From positions 1-45,839 of IMG/VR virus record IMGVR_UViG_3300012931_000032: a stretch of 45,839 nt of DNA. The stretch is one strand, 5' to 3'. Shown here in pieces: positions 13,127 through 21,181 of the stretch; within the stretch, counting starts at the first letter, position 1, and each line of letters starts with the position of its first letter. The notes below the pieces were generated by a model that saw only the letters and a program-made list of their open reading frames with translations, was not told the DNA's origin and ran no database searches. Origin of the DNA: a virus. A program made the translations under genes and the position numbers.

Positions 13127-14485
13127 ATGAAAATTTATGTCGCTTCGCCAATAATCTCTAGAGTAACCTCTGGAGATTGGAGAATCTTAACTCCTATCCT
13201 TTCTTATAAAAAATCAGTTTGGTACCAAGGCCAATATCAAAAAAAGGAAAAGGTTGTTGATAAACCTGTCATTGACAAATCGGGAAGATTCTTAACTGGA
13301 TTCATTCCACGAATTAAAGAATTTTGTGAGAAGCATAAGATTCCTTTGGAAATAGAATATGGGTTTGAACAAGGTATTTTTCATCTTCCACCCTTCCTCC
13401 CTGGAATAGAACTCCATGACTATCAAAAAAATGCTATCAAACAAACACTTTATAAGGGGAGAGGGATAATTCATGCACCTACAGGTAGTGGAAAAACTAT
13501 AATAGCAGGGGCTTTAATTAACTGTCTAACTATATATAAAATAATTTTTATCGTCCATACCAAAGACCTTTTAAATCAAACCCAAGATGAATTTAATAAA
13601 TGGTTTCCAGGTAAAATAGGAATCATTGGTTCTGGAATACTAGAGCCTAATCAAATTACTATCGCCATGATTCAGACCTTAAATCGTCTTGGTCCTACTG
13701 AATTTGATTCTATTCCCCATGTAGTTATAGTGGATGAAGCCCATCATATATCCAAATTTGATGGAAGCTATGACAAAGTTTTATATAGATATATAAATGC
13801 CCCATGGAGATTTGGCTTGACAGCAACCCTTGGTTATCTTCCGGAAGCGCAACTTGCAGCCGAAGGACACCTGGGTCCTGTCATTGCAGAGGTCCAGATG
13901 GATGAATTAGTTGATTTAGGTTTCCTTGCTAAACCTAAATTGAGATTAATTAAAATCACTCGAAACCCCCATTTTAGAACCATCAAAAAATATCCCGACC
14001 TTTACCAAGCAGCTATTGTAGAGAATAAAATTCGGAATAAGAGAATCCTGGAATGTGCTAAAGAATTTTTTGACCAAGGGCTTTCCTCTTTAATTCTAGT
14101 TGTCCGAGTAGAGCATGGTCATATTCTTGAATCTATGGCTAATAACATGTTCCCGGAATTAAAATTAAAATATGTTCATGGCGGTTCGGAGGATGAAGAT
14201 AGAGAGGCTGTAAGAAAAGGATTAACCTCAGGGGAAATGAAAGTGGCGGTCGCCACCGTTATTTTTAATGAAGGGGTGAATATTCCTCCCCTCGGTGCAG
14301 TAATTAATGCTGCTGGCGGTAAGAGTGAAATTGCTGTCCTCCAAAAGATTGGAAGAGGATTAAGAGTTACAAACAATAAAAAAGAAGTAATTTTGGTTGA
14401 TTTCTTTGATAATTCACACAACTTTCTAATCTCTCACTTTGGTGAAAGATTGTGTCTTTATTTCGATCAAGGCTGGCTAAAGTAA
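13127..14485 (+). CDS. SF2 DNA helicase, UvsW-like
   Basis: 452 residues. Two RecA-like domains with APTGSGKT (motif I, about residue 117), VDEAHH (motif II, about 202), GLTATL (motif III, about 230) and QKIGRGLR (motif VI, about 405). A 95-residue N-terminal region precedes the helicase core, as in T4 UvsW. UvsW-type enzymes rewind and branch-migrate DNA in recombination-dependent replication, in keeping with the UvsX-, UvsY- and gp32-like proteins also encoded here. RadD/XPB-like helicases are the alternative. Confidence 0.85.
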   Translation: MKIYVASPIISRVTSGDWRILTPILSYKKSVWYQGQYQKKEKVVDKPVIDKSGRFLTGFIPRIKEFCEKHKIPLEIEYGFEQGIFHLPPFLPGIELHDYQKNAIKQTLYKGRGIIHAPTGSGKTIIAGALINCLTIYKIIFIVHTKDLLNQTQDEFNKWFPGKIGIIGSGILEPNQITIAMIQTLNRLGPTEFDSIPHVVIVDEAHHISKFDGSYDKVLYRYINAPWRFGLTATLGYLPEAQLAAEGHLGPVIAEVQMDELVDLGFLAKPKLRLIKITRNPHFRTIKKYPDLYQAAIVENKIRNKRILECAKEFFDQGLSSLILVVRVEHGHILESMANNMFPELKLKYVHGGSEDEDREAVRKGLTSGEMKVAVATVIFNEGVNIPPLGAVINAAGGKSEIAVLQKIGRGLRVTNNKKEVILVDFFDNSHNFLISHFGERLCLYFDQGWLK

Positions 14486-14532
14486 CATTAAATAAGGTTG
14501 TCTTTTTATTTCTTCCCCTTCTTAATTTTTAC

Positions 14533-14562
14533 TTGACTCATTACTATCGTCTAAAGTAATAT
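14533..14562 (+). promoter_or_regulatory. Probable promoter ahead of the primase gene
   Basis: Two overlapping readings are possible in this 124-base gap. A sigma70-type reading is TTGACT (14533-14538), 18 bases, TAATAT (14557-14562). The other is ATCGTCTAAA at 14546-14555, a variant of the ATCGTATAAT box. The gap otherwise holds only A+T-rich sequence with no strong hairpin. Confidence 0.5.
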
Positions 14563-14609
14563 CACAAATGTTTTCTTATAACATTAAGCTCATATAAGTA
14601 ACTTCATCT

Positions 14610-15530
14610 ATGATACCAATAGCATTTGATGTCATTTCTTATCTGAATAGTAAGAACATTATTTATCTTAATTCTGGTAAGAACATCTCTGAAGGATGGA
14701 TTGGGATAAATTGTCCTTATCCCATCTGTCCTGACCCCTCCTTCCATTGTGGTATAAATCTCCAAAGTAAAGCACATTATTGTTGGATTTGTGGGAATAA
14801 AGGAAACCCAATAAAACTTGTAAGGACAATAGAAAAATGTTCTTGGAATCAAGCAGGGGAAATTGTAGAACAATTCCAAGACTTTAATTTAATTCCGGAA
14901 CAAGAACAAGATTTAGTCATTTCAAGAAGGATGCAATGGCCTAAAGAATTTGAAAAAATAACTCCGGACAACATTCCAAAATTAGTCTCCGACTATTTGA
15001 TAGAACGCAATTTTGACCCGGAATTGTCAATTAAAAGACATTCTTTATTTTATCCGGGAATAAAAGGAGATTATAAATATCGTTTGATTATCCCGATAAC
15101 TTCACGAGGAAAGATAGTCAACTTCACAGCCAGGGCACTCTCCAATAGAAATCCTCTCCCTTATAAAAACTGTCCAAACGAAAAGGCCGAAATTGATATA
15201 AACGACCTTCTTTATGGTTATGATGACCTCCCTTCCGGGTCACCAATTGTCATAGTTGAAGGTGTCTTTGACCAGTGGCGGTTAGGAATAGGATCGGTTT
15301 CCATCTTTAAAAGTGAACTTACCCCTACCCAAACCAACCTCCTTAGAGAAAAGAACCCCACCAAGGTATTCATCCTTCTTGATGAAGATACTCTTGAAAA
15401 AGAAAAACCTGAAAAGGTCGCCAATAAAATCTGGTTTGCTCCCACTGAAATAATTGAAATAGGTATTCCCGACCCTGCTCTTCTTCCACCTTCTGATGCT
15501 TCTTATTTAATGAGGGAGTTATGCGGCTGA
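14610..15530 (+). CDS. DnaG-type primase, short form
   Basis: 306 residues. A zinc-binding N-terminus (NCPYPICPDPSFHC, then HYCWICGNKG) is followed by a TOPRIM domain with VIVEGVFDQW (about residue 212) carrying the catalytic Glu and FILLDED (about 254) carrying the metal-binding acids. Length and layout match phage primases of the T7/T4 kind without a helicase domain. It ends inside the start of the helicase gene, so primase and helicase are translationally coupled and should work as a primosome. Confidence 0.85.
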   Translation: MIPIAFDVISYLNSKNIIYLNSGKNISEGWIGINCPYPICPDPSFHCGINLQSKAHYCWICGNKGNPIKLVRTIEKCSWNQAGEIVEQFQDFNLIPEQEQDLVISRRMQWPKEFEKITPDNIPKLVSDYLIERNFDPELSIKRHSLFYPGIKGDYKYRLIIPITSRGKIVNFTARALSNRNPLPYKNCPNEKAEIDINDLLYGYDDLPSGSPIVIVEGVFDQWRLGIGSVSIFKSELTPTQTNLLREKNPTKVFILLDEDTLEKEKPEKVANKIWFAPTEIIEIGIPDPALLPPSDASYLMRELCG

Positions 15531-17041
15531 AAAGACGAGTGGTAAATAAAGATATTGAGAAGCAAGTCCTCATAGGACTGATAACCAGCGATAAAATAAA
15601 CCATTCATTAAAACTACTGCTTGAACCGAAACTCTTTCAATTAAATGTAGGGCAAACTGTCTCGAAATGGATAAAGGAATATTATGCCCTTTACAATCGT
15701 GCGCCGAAGAAAGACATTCAGGAAATATATCTATCAGAGAAAACCAATCTAAATGAGGAAGACTCCCAAGATATTTCTGAATTTTTACAAAGTCTTTCCC
15801 AACAATATCTGGATAACCCACCAAATGAAGATTACCTATTAAATCAAGCAAATCTCTATCTGAAAAAACAAAGTTTACTGGCAGGAATAAAGGAAGCTGA
15901 CTTCTTATTGACAAACTCTAACGGGGACCTTTCAGCCCTTAGTGCTGCTGAAGCGGCATTAGCCAAATACAAAAAAGCTACAGTTGAAACCCTTCAAGCC
16001 TTAAATCCTTTTGACTCAAAAAATATTATTTCTTCCATAGAAGAGGATGAAAGCCCCCTTCTTGTCTTAAGGGGAGTTCTTGGAAAATTTGTAGGCCCAA
16101 TACATAGAGGATATCTTATAGGATTAATGGGGAGAATGAAGATTGGAAAGACCTTTTATGTCCAACAAATAGTTACTGATACAGTGGAAAACAGGTTAAG
16201 AACAGTTTTTGTCTCTTTGGAAATGCCTTGGAAGAAAATGGTAAAAAGATATTGGCAGCAAATTGGTTGCTTTGGAAAAGTAGATGGTATCTATGAATTT
16301 CCAATATTTGATTGCCAAAGAAACCAAGCCAACAAGTGTGATAAATCAGAACGTAAATGTCATGTCAAAAAAGGAGAAGAAGGATATGAAGCTTGCTATT
16401 CATGCAGAGAGGGAAAAGATGGATTAGTTTTAATTACTGATTTAATAAAAGTAGAAAGACCAGGAATAACCTCTAAAAAAGTTCTCAAAGTTGCTAAAAA
16501 TTTTGCTTTACATTACGGAAAACACAATTTAAGATTTTTATCCTATCCTGCCTTTTCTGCCAACCTATCCCAAATAATGAATGATATTGATTCTTTGGAA
16601 TGGCGAGAGGGCTTTATTCCAGATGTTATTGTCATTGATTATCCAGGGATTTTAGCAGAAGAAAAAAATCAAGGTCTGAATAAAGAATATGTCACTATCG
16701 GAGAAACATGGAAGACACTCAAAAGGATTGCTGAAGAACGGCAAGTTGCAATGTTTTGTCCCATTCAAACAGATAGAAGTGGTACTGAAGCCACCCATTT
16801 GAGAATGAAAAACACGGCTGGATATATCCAGATTATTGCTCACCTTGATAAGTGTATAACACTCAATCAAACTGAATCTGACTATGACAAAAGAATAGTA
16901 AGAATAGGCAAAATCGCTGATAGATGGGACGATGCAAACCTATCAAGGGAAATAAAAGCTTTAACTCAATTACAATGTGGGCAGCCTCTAATTGATGGAA
17001 TCATAGTTAGAAGGGAGAAGGAAGAGAAAAAAAGAAGATAA
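15521..17041 (+). CDS. dnaB: DnaB-like replicative helicase with Cys-rich insertion
   Basis: 506 residues. An N-terminal helical domain (about 1-150) binds the primase in this family. The RecA-like core has Walker A GRMKIGKT (about residue 205) and Walker B VIVIDYPGIL (about 370). An insertion at about residues 263-301 contains CQRNQANKC, CHVKKG and CYSCREG, five or more Cys that could bind zinc and are not typical of DnaB. The C-terminus is very basic. It overlaps the primase gene by 10 bases and is followed by the largest non-coding gap of the window. Confidence 0.85.
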   Translation: MRLKRRVVNKDIEKQVLIGLITSDKINHSLKLLLEPKLFQLNVGQTVSKWIKEYYALYNRAPKKDIQEIYLSEKTNLNEEDSQDISEFLQSLSQQYLDNPPNEDYLLNQANLYLKKQSLLAGIKEADFLLTNSNGDLSALSAAEAALAKYKKATVETLQALNPFDSKNIISSIEEDESPLLVLRGVLGKFVGPIHRGYLIGLMGRMKIGKTFYVQQIVTDTVENRLRTVFVSLEMPWKKMVKRYWQQIGCFGKVDGIYEFPIFDCQRNQANKCDKSERKCHVKKGEEGYEACYSCREGKDGLVLITDLIKVERPGITSKKVLKVAKNFALHYGKHNLRFLSYPAFSANLSQIMNDIDSLEWREGFIPDVIVIDYPGILAEEKNQGLNKEYVTIGETWKTLKRIAEERQVAMFCPIQTDRSGTEATHLRMKNTAGYIQIIAHLDKCITLNQTESDYDKRIVRIGKIADRWDDANLSREIKALTQLQCGQPLIDGIIVRREKEEKKRR

Positions 17042-17206
17042 CCTCTTCCATAAAAAGTTTACAAGATAATTTTTAGGGTATCAGAAAAAGACAAAAAATT
17101 GAAAAGTGAATTTTCTAATAAAAAAGATAACAATTTCAATCAGTTAAATATCAACAATGTTAATTCAAAATAATTTTGGGTGTAAAAAACCATCCAAAAC
17201 CAATTA

Positions 17207-17224
17207 GATGACAAAGATGACAAA
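17207..17224 (+). repeat. Tandem direct repeat, 2 x GATGACAAA
   Basis: Two perfect adjacent copies of GATGACAAA (17207-17215 and 17216-17224) in an A+T-rich non-coding tract, flanked by AAAACC words on both sides. Could be a protein-binding iteron; two copies alone are weak evidence. Confidence 0.6.
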
Positions 17225-17305
17225 AACCATGATTAACTTTAATAATCCAATCCTTTTCCTTCAATTAGTTAAAAGTGTACTATTTTTATTGGAATGAACA
17301 TTAAA

Positions 17306-17346
17306 AAAATCGGTTAGGTATACAGAATTATAACCTAACCGATTTT
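17306..17346 (+). terminator. Long inverted repeat, probable bidirectional terminator
   Basis: AAAATCGGTTAGGT (17306-17319) pairs perfectly with ACCTAACCGATTTT (17333-17346) around a 13-base loop. A run of A precedes and a run of T ends the structure, as expected for a terminator working on both strands. It lies about 265 bases after the helicase stop. Confidence 0.6.
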
Positions 17347-17475
17347 AAATTGACACTAAAAAATGAAATTCACTATTCATCAATGTTTTCTATCGGTCGA
17401 TTAGGTTATGAGCAAAATCACAGTAATATATTCTAGTCAGTTTAATTATAGTTCAGTTCTGAATAGAAGTGGTCT

Positions 17476-17548
17476 CTTTTACTTCGTAAAAGAAGCCCAC
17501 AGCCAGGACTTTTGAGTCCTGGCATTAAAATCCCTTTAAAGGTTTTTT
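17476..17548 (+). promoter_or_regulatory. Three consecutive hairpins in the leader of the gene at 17561
   Basis: Hairpin 1 is CTTTTAC-TTC-GTAAAAG (17476-17492). Hairpin 2 is GCCAGGACT-TTTG-AGTCCTGGC (17502-17523), a perfect 9 bp stem with a four-base loop. Hairpin 3 is CCTTTAAAGG followed by TTTTTT near 17532-17548, which looks like a weak terminator. The series ends 13 bases before a GTG start. It may be a transcription attenuator or translation-control leader. Confidence 0.5.
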
Positions 17549-17560
17549 GGAGACAAAATA

Positions 17561-18706
17561 GTGCGAACAACCAATAAGCCGGAAATTCTTTTGTCATTCC
17601 TAATTCAGAATGAAGAAAAGGTTTTTTGCTATAAAGAACTATCAACGGTTTTTGCTTGTTCCACATGGACAATAATTCAAACCATAAAAAAGTTAAAGAA
17701 AAAAGGTTTGCTTGTTATTCCAGATAGTCTTGACAATAGAAAAAGGAAACTTATTGTTCCGGAGGAAATTAAAATGGCTCGTTTGCGTAAACGTGAAATC
17801 ATCACTCCAAAAATTGATAGGGAAGAATTAAATTCCAGTTTACGAAGGTCAATGTATCATAAAGACAGAAAAGAAAGAAGTAAGACAGACTATATCCGAA
17901 TAGATAATCCAATTATGGAAATTATCCAATTCTGGAATTCCCATGAATGCCTACAGAAAATCAGGGTTCCGGATGAAAAATTACCAGGAAATATCTATAA
18001 TAACCCAACTCAAACTTTGACTGAGACGGTTTTTACAATTAGGCGTTTATTAAGCGGAAAACTATTAACAGATTGCACAATCAAAGAGATAAGAAGGAAA
18101 AACCGAGAATTTACTGTGGAGGAAGTGAAAGAATCTATCAAGAACTATTTACTGGCTTCTTGTGATACCAACTATGAACCAATTGACAAACAATTCTTAA
18201 CAGTTCCAAGAACTCCCGCCAGATTCATTGAAAATTTCAAGTTTGCTAGAACCAATATGTATAGGAGTTTATTTCTTTACTTTCTGGAAAATCCACCAAA
18301 ACTTACACCGGCTGCCAGAGCCAGAGAACCGATGTCTGTAATTGAAGACGGAAAGGAACGTGAATGGGTTGAGGAAATAACCACATATCTAATTACCATG
18401 TATGAGAAAGCATTTGGGAAAGAGGAAAAACAAGGAATCCTGGAAAATGCTGCAATCAAACTATATGATTTTGCTGAAGAACATGGCGGAGTTTATGTTT
18501 CGCTTGAAAGCGGATTGGAAACATGGCCTTATTGGGTAATTAAGGCATTAGAATGGAAAAAAGAGACAAGCCAAGGCAAATTTAAAGTGAAATCTTGGAC
18601 CTTACTTCAGGATTGGTTCTATCAGGATATATTGATTCCTTATATACATTATATTCAAGCAGACCATACCATTGATTGGCCTGAGACTGAGAATGCATCA
18701 AGTTGA
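17561..18706 (+). CDS. Winged-helix DNA-binding protein, possible replication initiator, 381 aa
   Basis: GTG start with TTGGAG upstream. Residues 5-65 are a winged helix (LLSFLIQNEEKVFCYKELS, WTIIQTIKKLKKKGLLVIP). Residues 75-110 are basic. The rest is helical with no motif that I recognise. Its place directly after the repeat-rich gap and the primase and helicase genes suggests an initiator or helicase-loader role (inference). A transcription regulator is the alternative. A strong terminator follows, so this gene is the end of a transcription unit. Confidence 0.6.
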   Translation: MRTTNKPEILLSFLIQNEEKVFCYKELSTVFACSTWTIIQTIKKLKKKGLLVIPDSLDNRKRKLIVPEEIKMARLRKREIITPKIDREELNSSLRRSMYHKDRKERSKTDYIRIDNPIMEIIQFWNSHECLQKIRVPDEKLPGNIYNNPTQTLTETVFTIRRLLSGKLLTDCTIKEIRRKNREFTVEEVKESIKNYLLASCDTNYEPIDKQFLTVPRTPARFIENFKFARTNMYRSLFLYFLENPPKLTPAARAREPMSVIEDGKEREWVEEITTYLITMYEKAFGKEEKQGILENAAIKLYDFAEEHGGVYVSLESGLETWPYWVIKALEWKKETSQGKFKVKSWTLLQDWFYQDILIPYIHYIQADHTIDWPETENASS

Positions 18707-18720
18707 TAATTTCAGAGCGG

Positions 18721-18760
18721 CTACGGGGCTATAATTTGCTCTGAGCCCCGCAGATTTTTT
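18721..18760 (+). terminator. Intrinsic terminator after the winged-helix gene
   Basis: CGGGGCT (18724-18730) pairs with AGCCCCG (18744-18750), extended by CT/AG across one mismatch, with TTTTTT at 18755-18760. It is one of the few G+C-rich stems in the window and sits 15 bases after the stop. Confidence 0.85.
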
Positions 18761-18799
18761 CACTTGAAAGACAGTTTGAACTAAAAAATTGAGTTGTCT

Positions 18800-18809
18800 A
18801 TCGTATAAT
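18800..18809 (+). promoter_or_regulatory. ATCGTATAAT-box phage promoter, copy 2
   Basis: The identical ATCGTATAAT box lies 40 bases after the preceding terminator and 24 bases ahead of the next ATG. No good -35 at the usual distance. A new transcription unit (regulator, queD, queE) starts here. Confidence 0.75.
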
Positions 18810-18832
18810 GAGATAAGAGCATAGGTACAACA

Positions 18833-19321
18833 ATGTTGAGACTTGATAGAATCGTCCTTTCTCGTTTTTTATTTAATGGTGAGCCAATTTATTCTTATGA
18901 CCCAAAAGAGATATTGGAAACAATTCTTATCTCCTCTCCTAATATTCATTTTTGGTCTTATGAAGCTCTAAAAGATTACATAATTGGAACTTTTCAGATG
19001 ATTCATGAATTTGGGAAACAAGTAAAAGAGGAAATCAAATTATCTGGTTCCTCATCCTTTGGAGAAGTCTCAAGAAAATTCACCACATTCTCTTCCTGGT
19101 CATCTAAGGCTATTCGTTTTCTTCCTAAAAGTCGGGAAAGATTAATTTATTTTGTTTACGATATTATCATGTCTTGTGAAGGAAATGGTTTATTGCCGGG
19201 TTTCGGCATGAGCAATAAACACAAAGACACCATTCCTGGGAATCCAGAAAAGGTTTCTATCTATGATTTGCCTCATGAAATTCCGGTTAAAGGGGGAGGA
19301 GATGTCGATTCATTGGGATAA
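18833..19321 (+). CDS. Hypothetical protein, 162 aa
   Basis: First gene after the promoter at 18800, with a short leader and only a weak AGGT ribosome site. A mainly helical protein with a hydrophobic, aromatic centre (IHFWSYEALKDYIIGTF) and a Gly-rich end. No family recognised. Its last 20 bases overlap the next gene. Confidence 0.7.
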   Translation: MLRLDRIVLSRFLFNGEPIYSYDPKEILETILISSPNIHFWSYEALKDYIIGTFQMIHEFGKQVKEEIKLSGSSSFGEVSRKFTTFSSWSSKAIRFLPKSRERLIYFVYDIIMSCEGNGLLPGFGMSNKHKDTIPGNPEKVSIYDLPHEIPVKGGGDVDSLG

Positions 19322-19547
19322 ACTGTTACATAACGGATATGAAAGTGTAACTGAGATGTTAACCAAAATGCATTGGGAAGAAAATTTGACCATAGAAGAA
19401 ATGCACATGAAGCTTGGGGTAAGTCATTCTACTTTGAAGAAGAAAATTAAAGAACTTGATATAAAAATGAAGCCTCCAGGCGGAAAACCTTTCAGTAAAC
19501 AAGGAAAAAAAGGGAGAACAAACCATGTCAGTAATTACTGTTTGTAA
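19302..19547 (+). CDS. Small helix-turn-helix protein, 81 aa
   Basis: ATG after GGGGGAGGAG. Residues 25-55 (LTIEEMHMKLGVSHSTLKKK) form a clear helix-turn-helix, followed by a basic Gly-rich tail (PPGGKPFSKQGKKGR). Probably a DNA-binding regulator for the transcription unit. The C-terminus overlaps the start of queD by 23 bases. Confidence 0.7.
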   Translation: MSIHWDKLLHNGYESVTEMLTKMHWEENLTIEEMHMKLGVSHSTLKKKIKELDIKMKPPGGKPFSKQGKKGRTNHVSNYCL

Positions 19548-19920
19548 AAGATTTACTTTTGGGGCTTCCCATTTTCTTCCAGATTATGATGGTCCTTGCG
19601 CTAACATGCATGGTCATAATTTTGCCTTAGAAATAGAAGTTGGTTTAAAAGCATTGGGATGGGGTCAATCTCGCACAAAGCGTAATATGGTTATAGATTT
19701 TAAAGAATTAAAAAAAATAGTAGAGGCCAATATCATTGATAAAGTGGATCATACTGTGTTGAATGAGGTCTTCCCTGATATGGTTCCTACTGCCGAGAAT
19801 CTTATCTTTCGTTTCTTATCCATCTTAAAAGGAAAATTTCAAAAACACGGTTGTTGGATAATGAGAATGAAATTACATGAAACCGAAAGCTCTTTTGCAG
19901 AATGGAGGGAAATATCATGA
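19525..19920 (+). CDS. queD: QueD, 6-carboxy-tetrahydropterin synthase
   Basis: 131 residues. ASHFLPDYDGPCANMHGHNF supplies the zinc-binding His residues (ASH and HGH) and the catalytic Cys a few residues before HGH. VDHTVLNE carries the conserved Asp-His, and LHETESSFAEW the late Glu of the pterin site. QueD converts dihydroneopterin triphosphate to 6-carboxy-tetrahydropterin, step two of 7-deazaguanine synthesis. QueE follows at 20360 and FolE at 21964, so the first three steps are all encoded within about 3 kb. Confidence 0.9.
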   Translation: MSVITVCKRFTFGASHFLPDYDGPCANMHGHNFALEIEVGLKALGWGQSRTKRNMVIDFKELKKIVEANIIDKVDHTVLNEVFPDMVPTAENLIFRFLSILKGKFQKHGCWIMRMKLHETESSFAEWREIS

Positions 19921-20183
19921 GTAAGGTTCATGAACTTAAAACCGATCCAGAAGTATTTCAGGCAAATCTCGATGGAAGAAAGCCTTATGAAATTCGTTTT
20001 GACGACCGCGGTTACGAGGTTGGGGATATTTTAATTTTACGAGAAACAGAATTTACCGGTGAAGAAATGAATGAGACTGGCAAACCTTTAGTTTATACCG
20101 GTAGAAGAAAAGAATTGGATGTCCGTTATATCCTTCGTGGCCCCATTTATGGTTTGGCAGAAGGATGGGTAATAATGTCTTAA
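19917..20183 (+). CDS. DUF3850 (ASCH/PUA-like) protein
   Basis: 88 residues. VHELKTDPEVFQANLDGRKP, YEIRFDDRGYEVGDILILRE and DVRYILRGPIYGLAEGWVIM match DUF3850, a short ASCH/PUA-like domain common in phages that is expected to bind RNA or modified nucleic acid. It overlaps the queD stop by 4 bases and lies between queD and queE, so a link with the deazaguanine pathway is possible but unproven. Confidence 0.8.
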   Translation: MSKVHELKTDPEVFQANLDGRKPYEIRFDDRGYEVGDILILRETEFTGEEMNETGKPLVYTGRRKELDVRYILRGPIYGLAEGWVIMS

Positions 20184-20198
20184 AGAGAGGGGGAGAAA

Positions 20199-20363
20199 GT
20201 GAGAAGAAAGGCCCTTTATTTCCATGAGACTGACATGTTTAAGAAATGGATGGATAGTAAAGGATATATTTGGCCGTCGAAAATAATCGCTCAAGAGAAC
20301 ATGGTGGCCGAGTTTATGAAGGAAGGGCTTGAGAAGGCGACGATTGAAAAGGAGAAAGTATGA
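20199..20363 (+). CDS. Small protein, 54 aa, GTG start
   Basis: A GTG-initiated frame after AGAGGGGGAG that fills the gap between the DUF3850 gene and queE. It is helical and charged (LYFHETDMFKKWMDSKGY, then FMKEGLEKATIEKEK). Its last codons overlap the queE start by four bases, which supports real translation. Confidence 0.55.
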   Translation: MRRKALYFHETDMFKKWMDSKGYIWPSKIIAQENMVAEFMKEGLEKATIEKEKV

Positions 20364-21097
20364 GACTTGCAGAAATCTTTTTGGGTTTTGATGGTGAAGT
20401 GAATCATTGGGGACAAGGAATACCCTCTGTATTTATTCGATTTGCTGGATGTAATTTATCCTGTTCATACTGTGACACCAAACAATATCAACCCCTCCAA
20501 TCAGGCGAAAGCATTTCTGTTCAAGAGGTCTTCCGTAAGGTAAAATCAATCGAGAAAGCCCATCTTAATGAAGCCAGTTTTAAAAAAGTTACTATTACTG
20601 GCGGTGAACCTTTGCTACAATACTTTAAATTTTGGGAACTGGTAAAGTTACTTGACCAAGATAATTGGCATATTAGTGTTGAAACTAATGGTAGTATGCC
20701 TTTCCTCTCTCCAAATTGTGATTTAAGAGAAGAATCCTTAATTGATTGTTTTATTGTTGACTATAAACTGTCAAGTTCCGGCATGTCAGAACATACGATG
20801 CCATACGATTTTTATGGTTATCTTGGTCATACAGATTTTATAAAGTTTGTCATTTTGAGTAGAGAGGATATAGAAACTGCTATAAAAATCCAAAAAATTA
20901 TCCAAGAAGAAACCGGCTGTGAAGCCACATTTGCCTATTCTCCATGTTGGGATAGATTTGATGTAAAATATTTGGCAGAGGCATTGTTGGAATCTGACGG
21001 AGATATTTTAGGAAATTGTATTATTAATTATCAACTTCATAAGATTTGGGGAGACCCCGAAAAGATAAAAAAAGAAAAAAGTGTAAAATTAATGTGA
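20360..21097 (+). CDS. queE: QueE, 7-carboxy-7-deazaguanine synthase (radical SAM)
   Basis: 245 residues. CNLSCSYC at about residues 31-38 is the CxxxCxxC iron-sulfur motif, followed by the Asp-Thr typical of QueE. TITGGEPLL binds S-adenosylmethionine and SVETNGS is the second SAM motif. QueE contracts 6-carboxy-tetrahydropterin to CDG. The start overlaps the preceding small gene (ATGA). Confidence 0.9.
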   Translation: MRLAEIFLGFDGEVNHWGQGIPSVFIRFAGCNLSCSYCDTKQYQPLQSGESISVQEVFRKVKSIEKAHLNEASFKKVTITGGEPLLQYFKFWELVKLLDQDNWHISVETNGSMPFLSPNCDLREESLIDCFIVDYKLSSSGMSEHTMPYDFYGYLGHTDFIKFVILSREDIETAIKIQKIIQEETGCEATFAYSPCWDRFDVKYLAEALLESDGDILGNCIINYQLHKIWGDPEKIKKEKSVKLM

Positions 21098-21124
21098 TTT
21101 TCTGGATAAAAAACTGTCTCCTGT

Positions 21125-21134
21125 ATCGTATAAT
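21125..21134 (+). promoter_or_regulatory. ATCGTATAAT-box phage promoter, copy 3
   Basis: Identical ATCGTATAAT box in the gap between queE and the Lys-rich gene. An AATGTGATTTT block begins exactly 38 bases before the TATAAT, as it does at the copy at 38440, which hints at a shared upstream element. Confidence 0.75.
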
Positions 21135-21181
21135 GTGATAAGCGAGACATTCGCAGACTCACATTACAAAAGGAGGCTAAC

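Larger units (their letters stand above)
17042..17560. other. 519-base non-coding gap, candidate replication origin
   Basis: No reading frame with a plausible start and ribosome site was found. The first 260 bases are very A+T-rich with recurrent AAAACC words and a tandem 9-base repeat. Then come a 14 bp inverted repeat (17306-17346), a TTGACA at 17350, and a cluster of hairpins just before the next gene. The position between a DnaB-like helicase gene and a winged-helix gene, together with the repeats, suits an origin. This is inference from layout. Confidence 0.4.

Noticed and set aside
17207-17224. CRISPR-like repeats
   Set aside because: Only two 9-base tandem copies without spacers; no array anywhere in the window.
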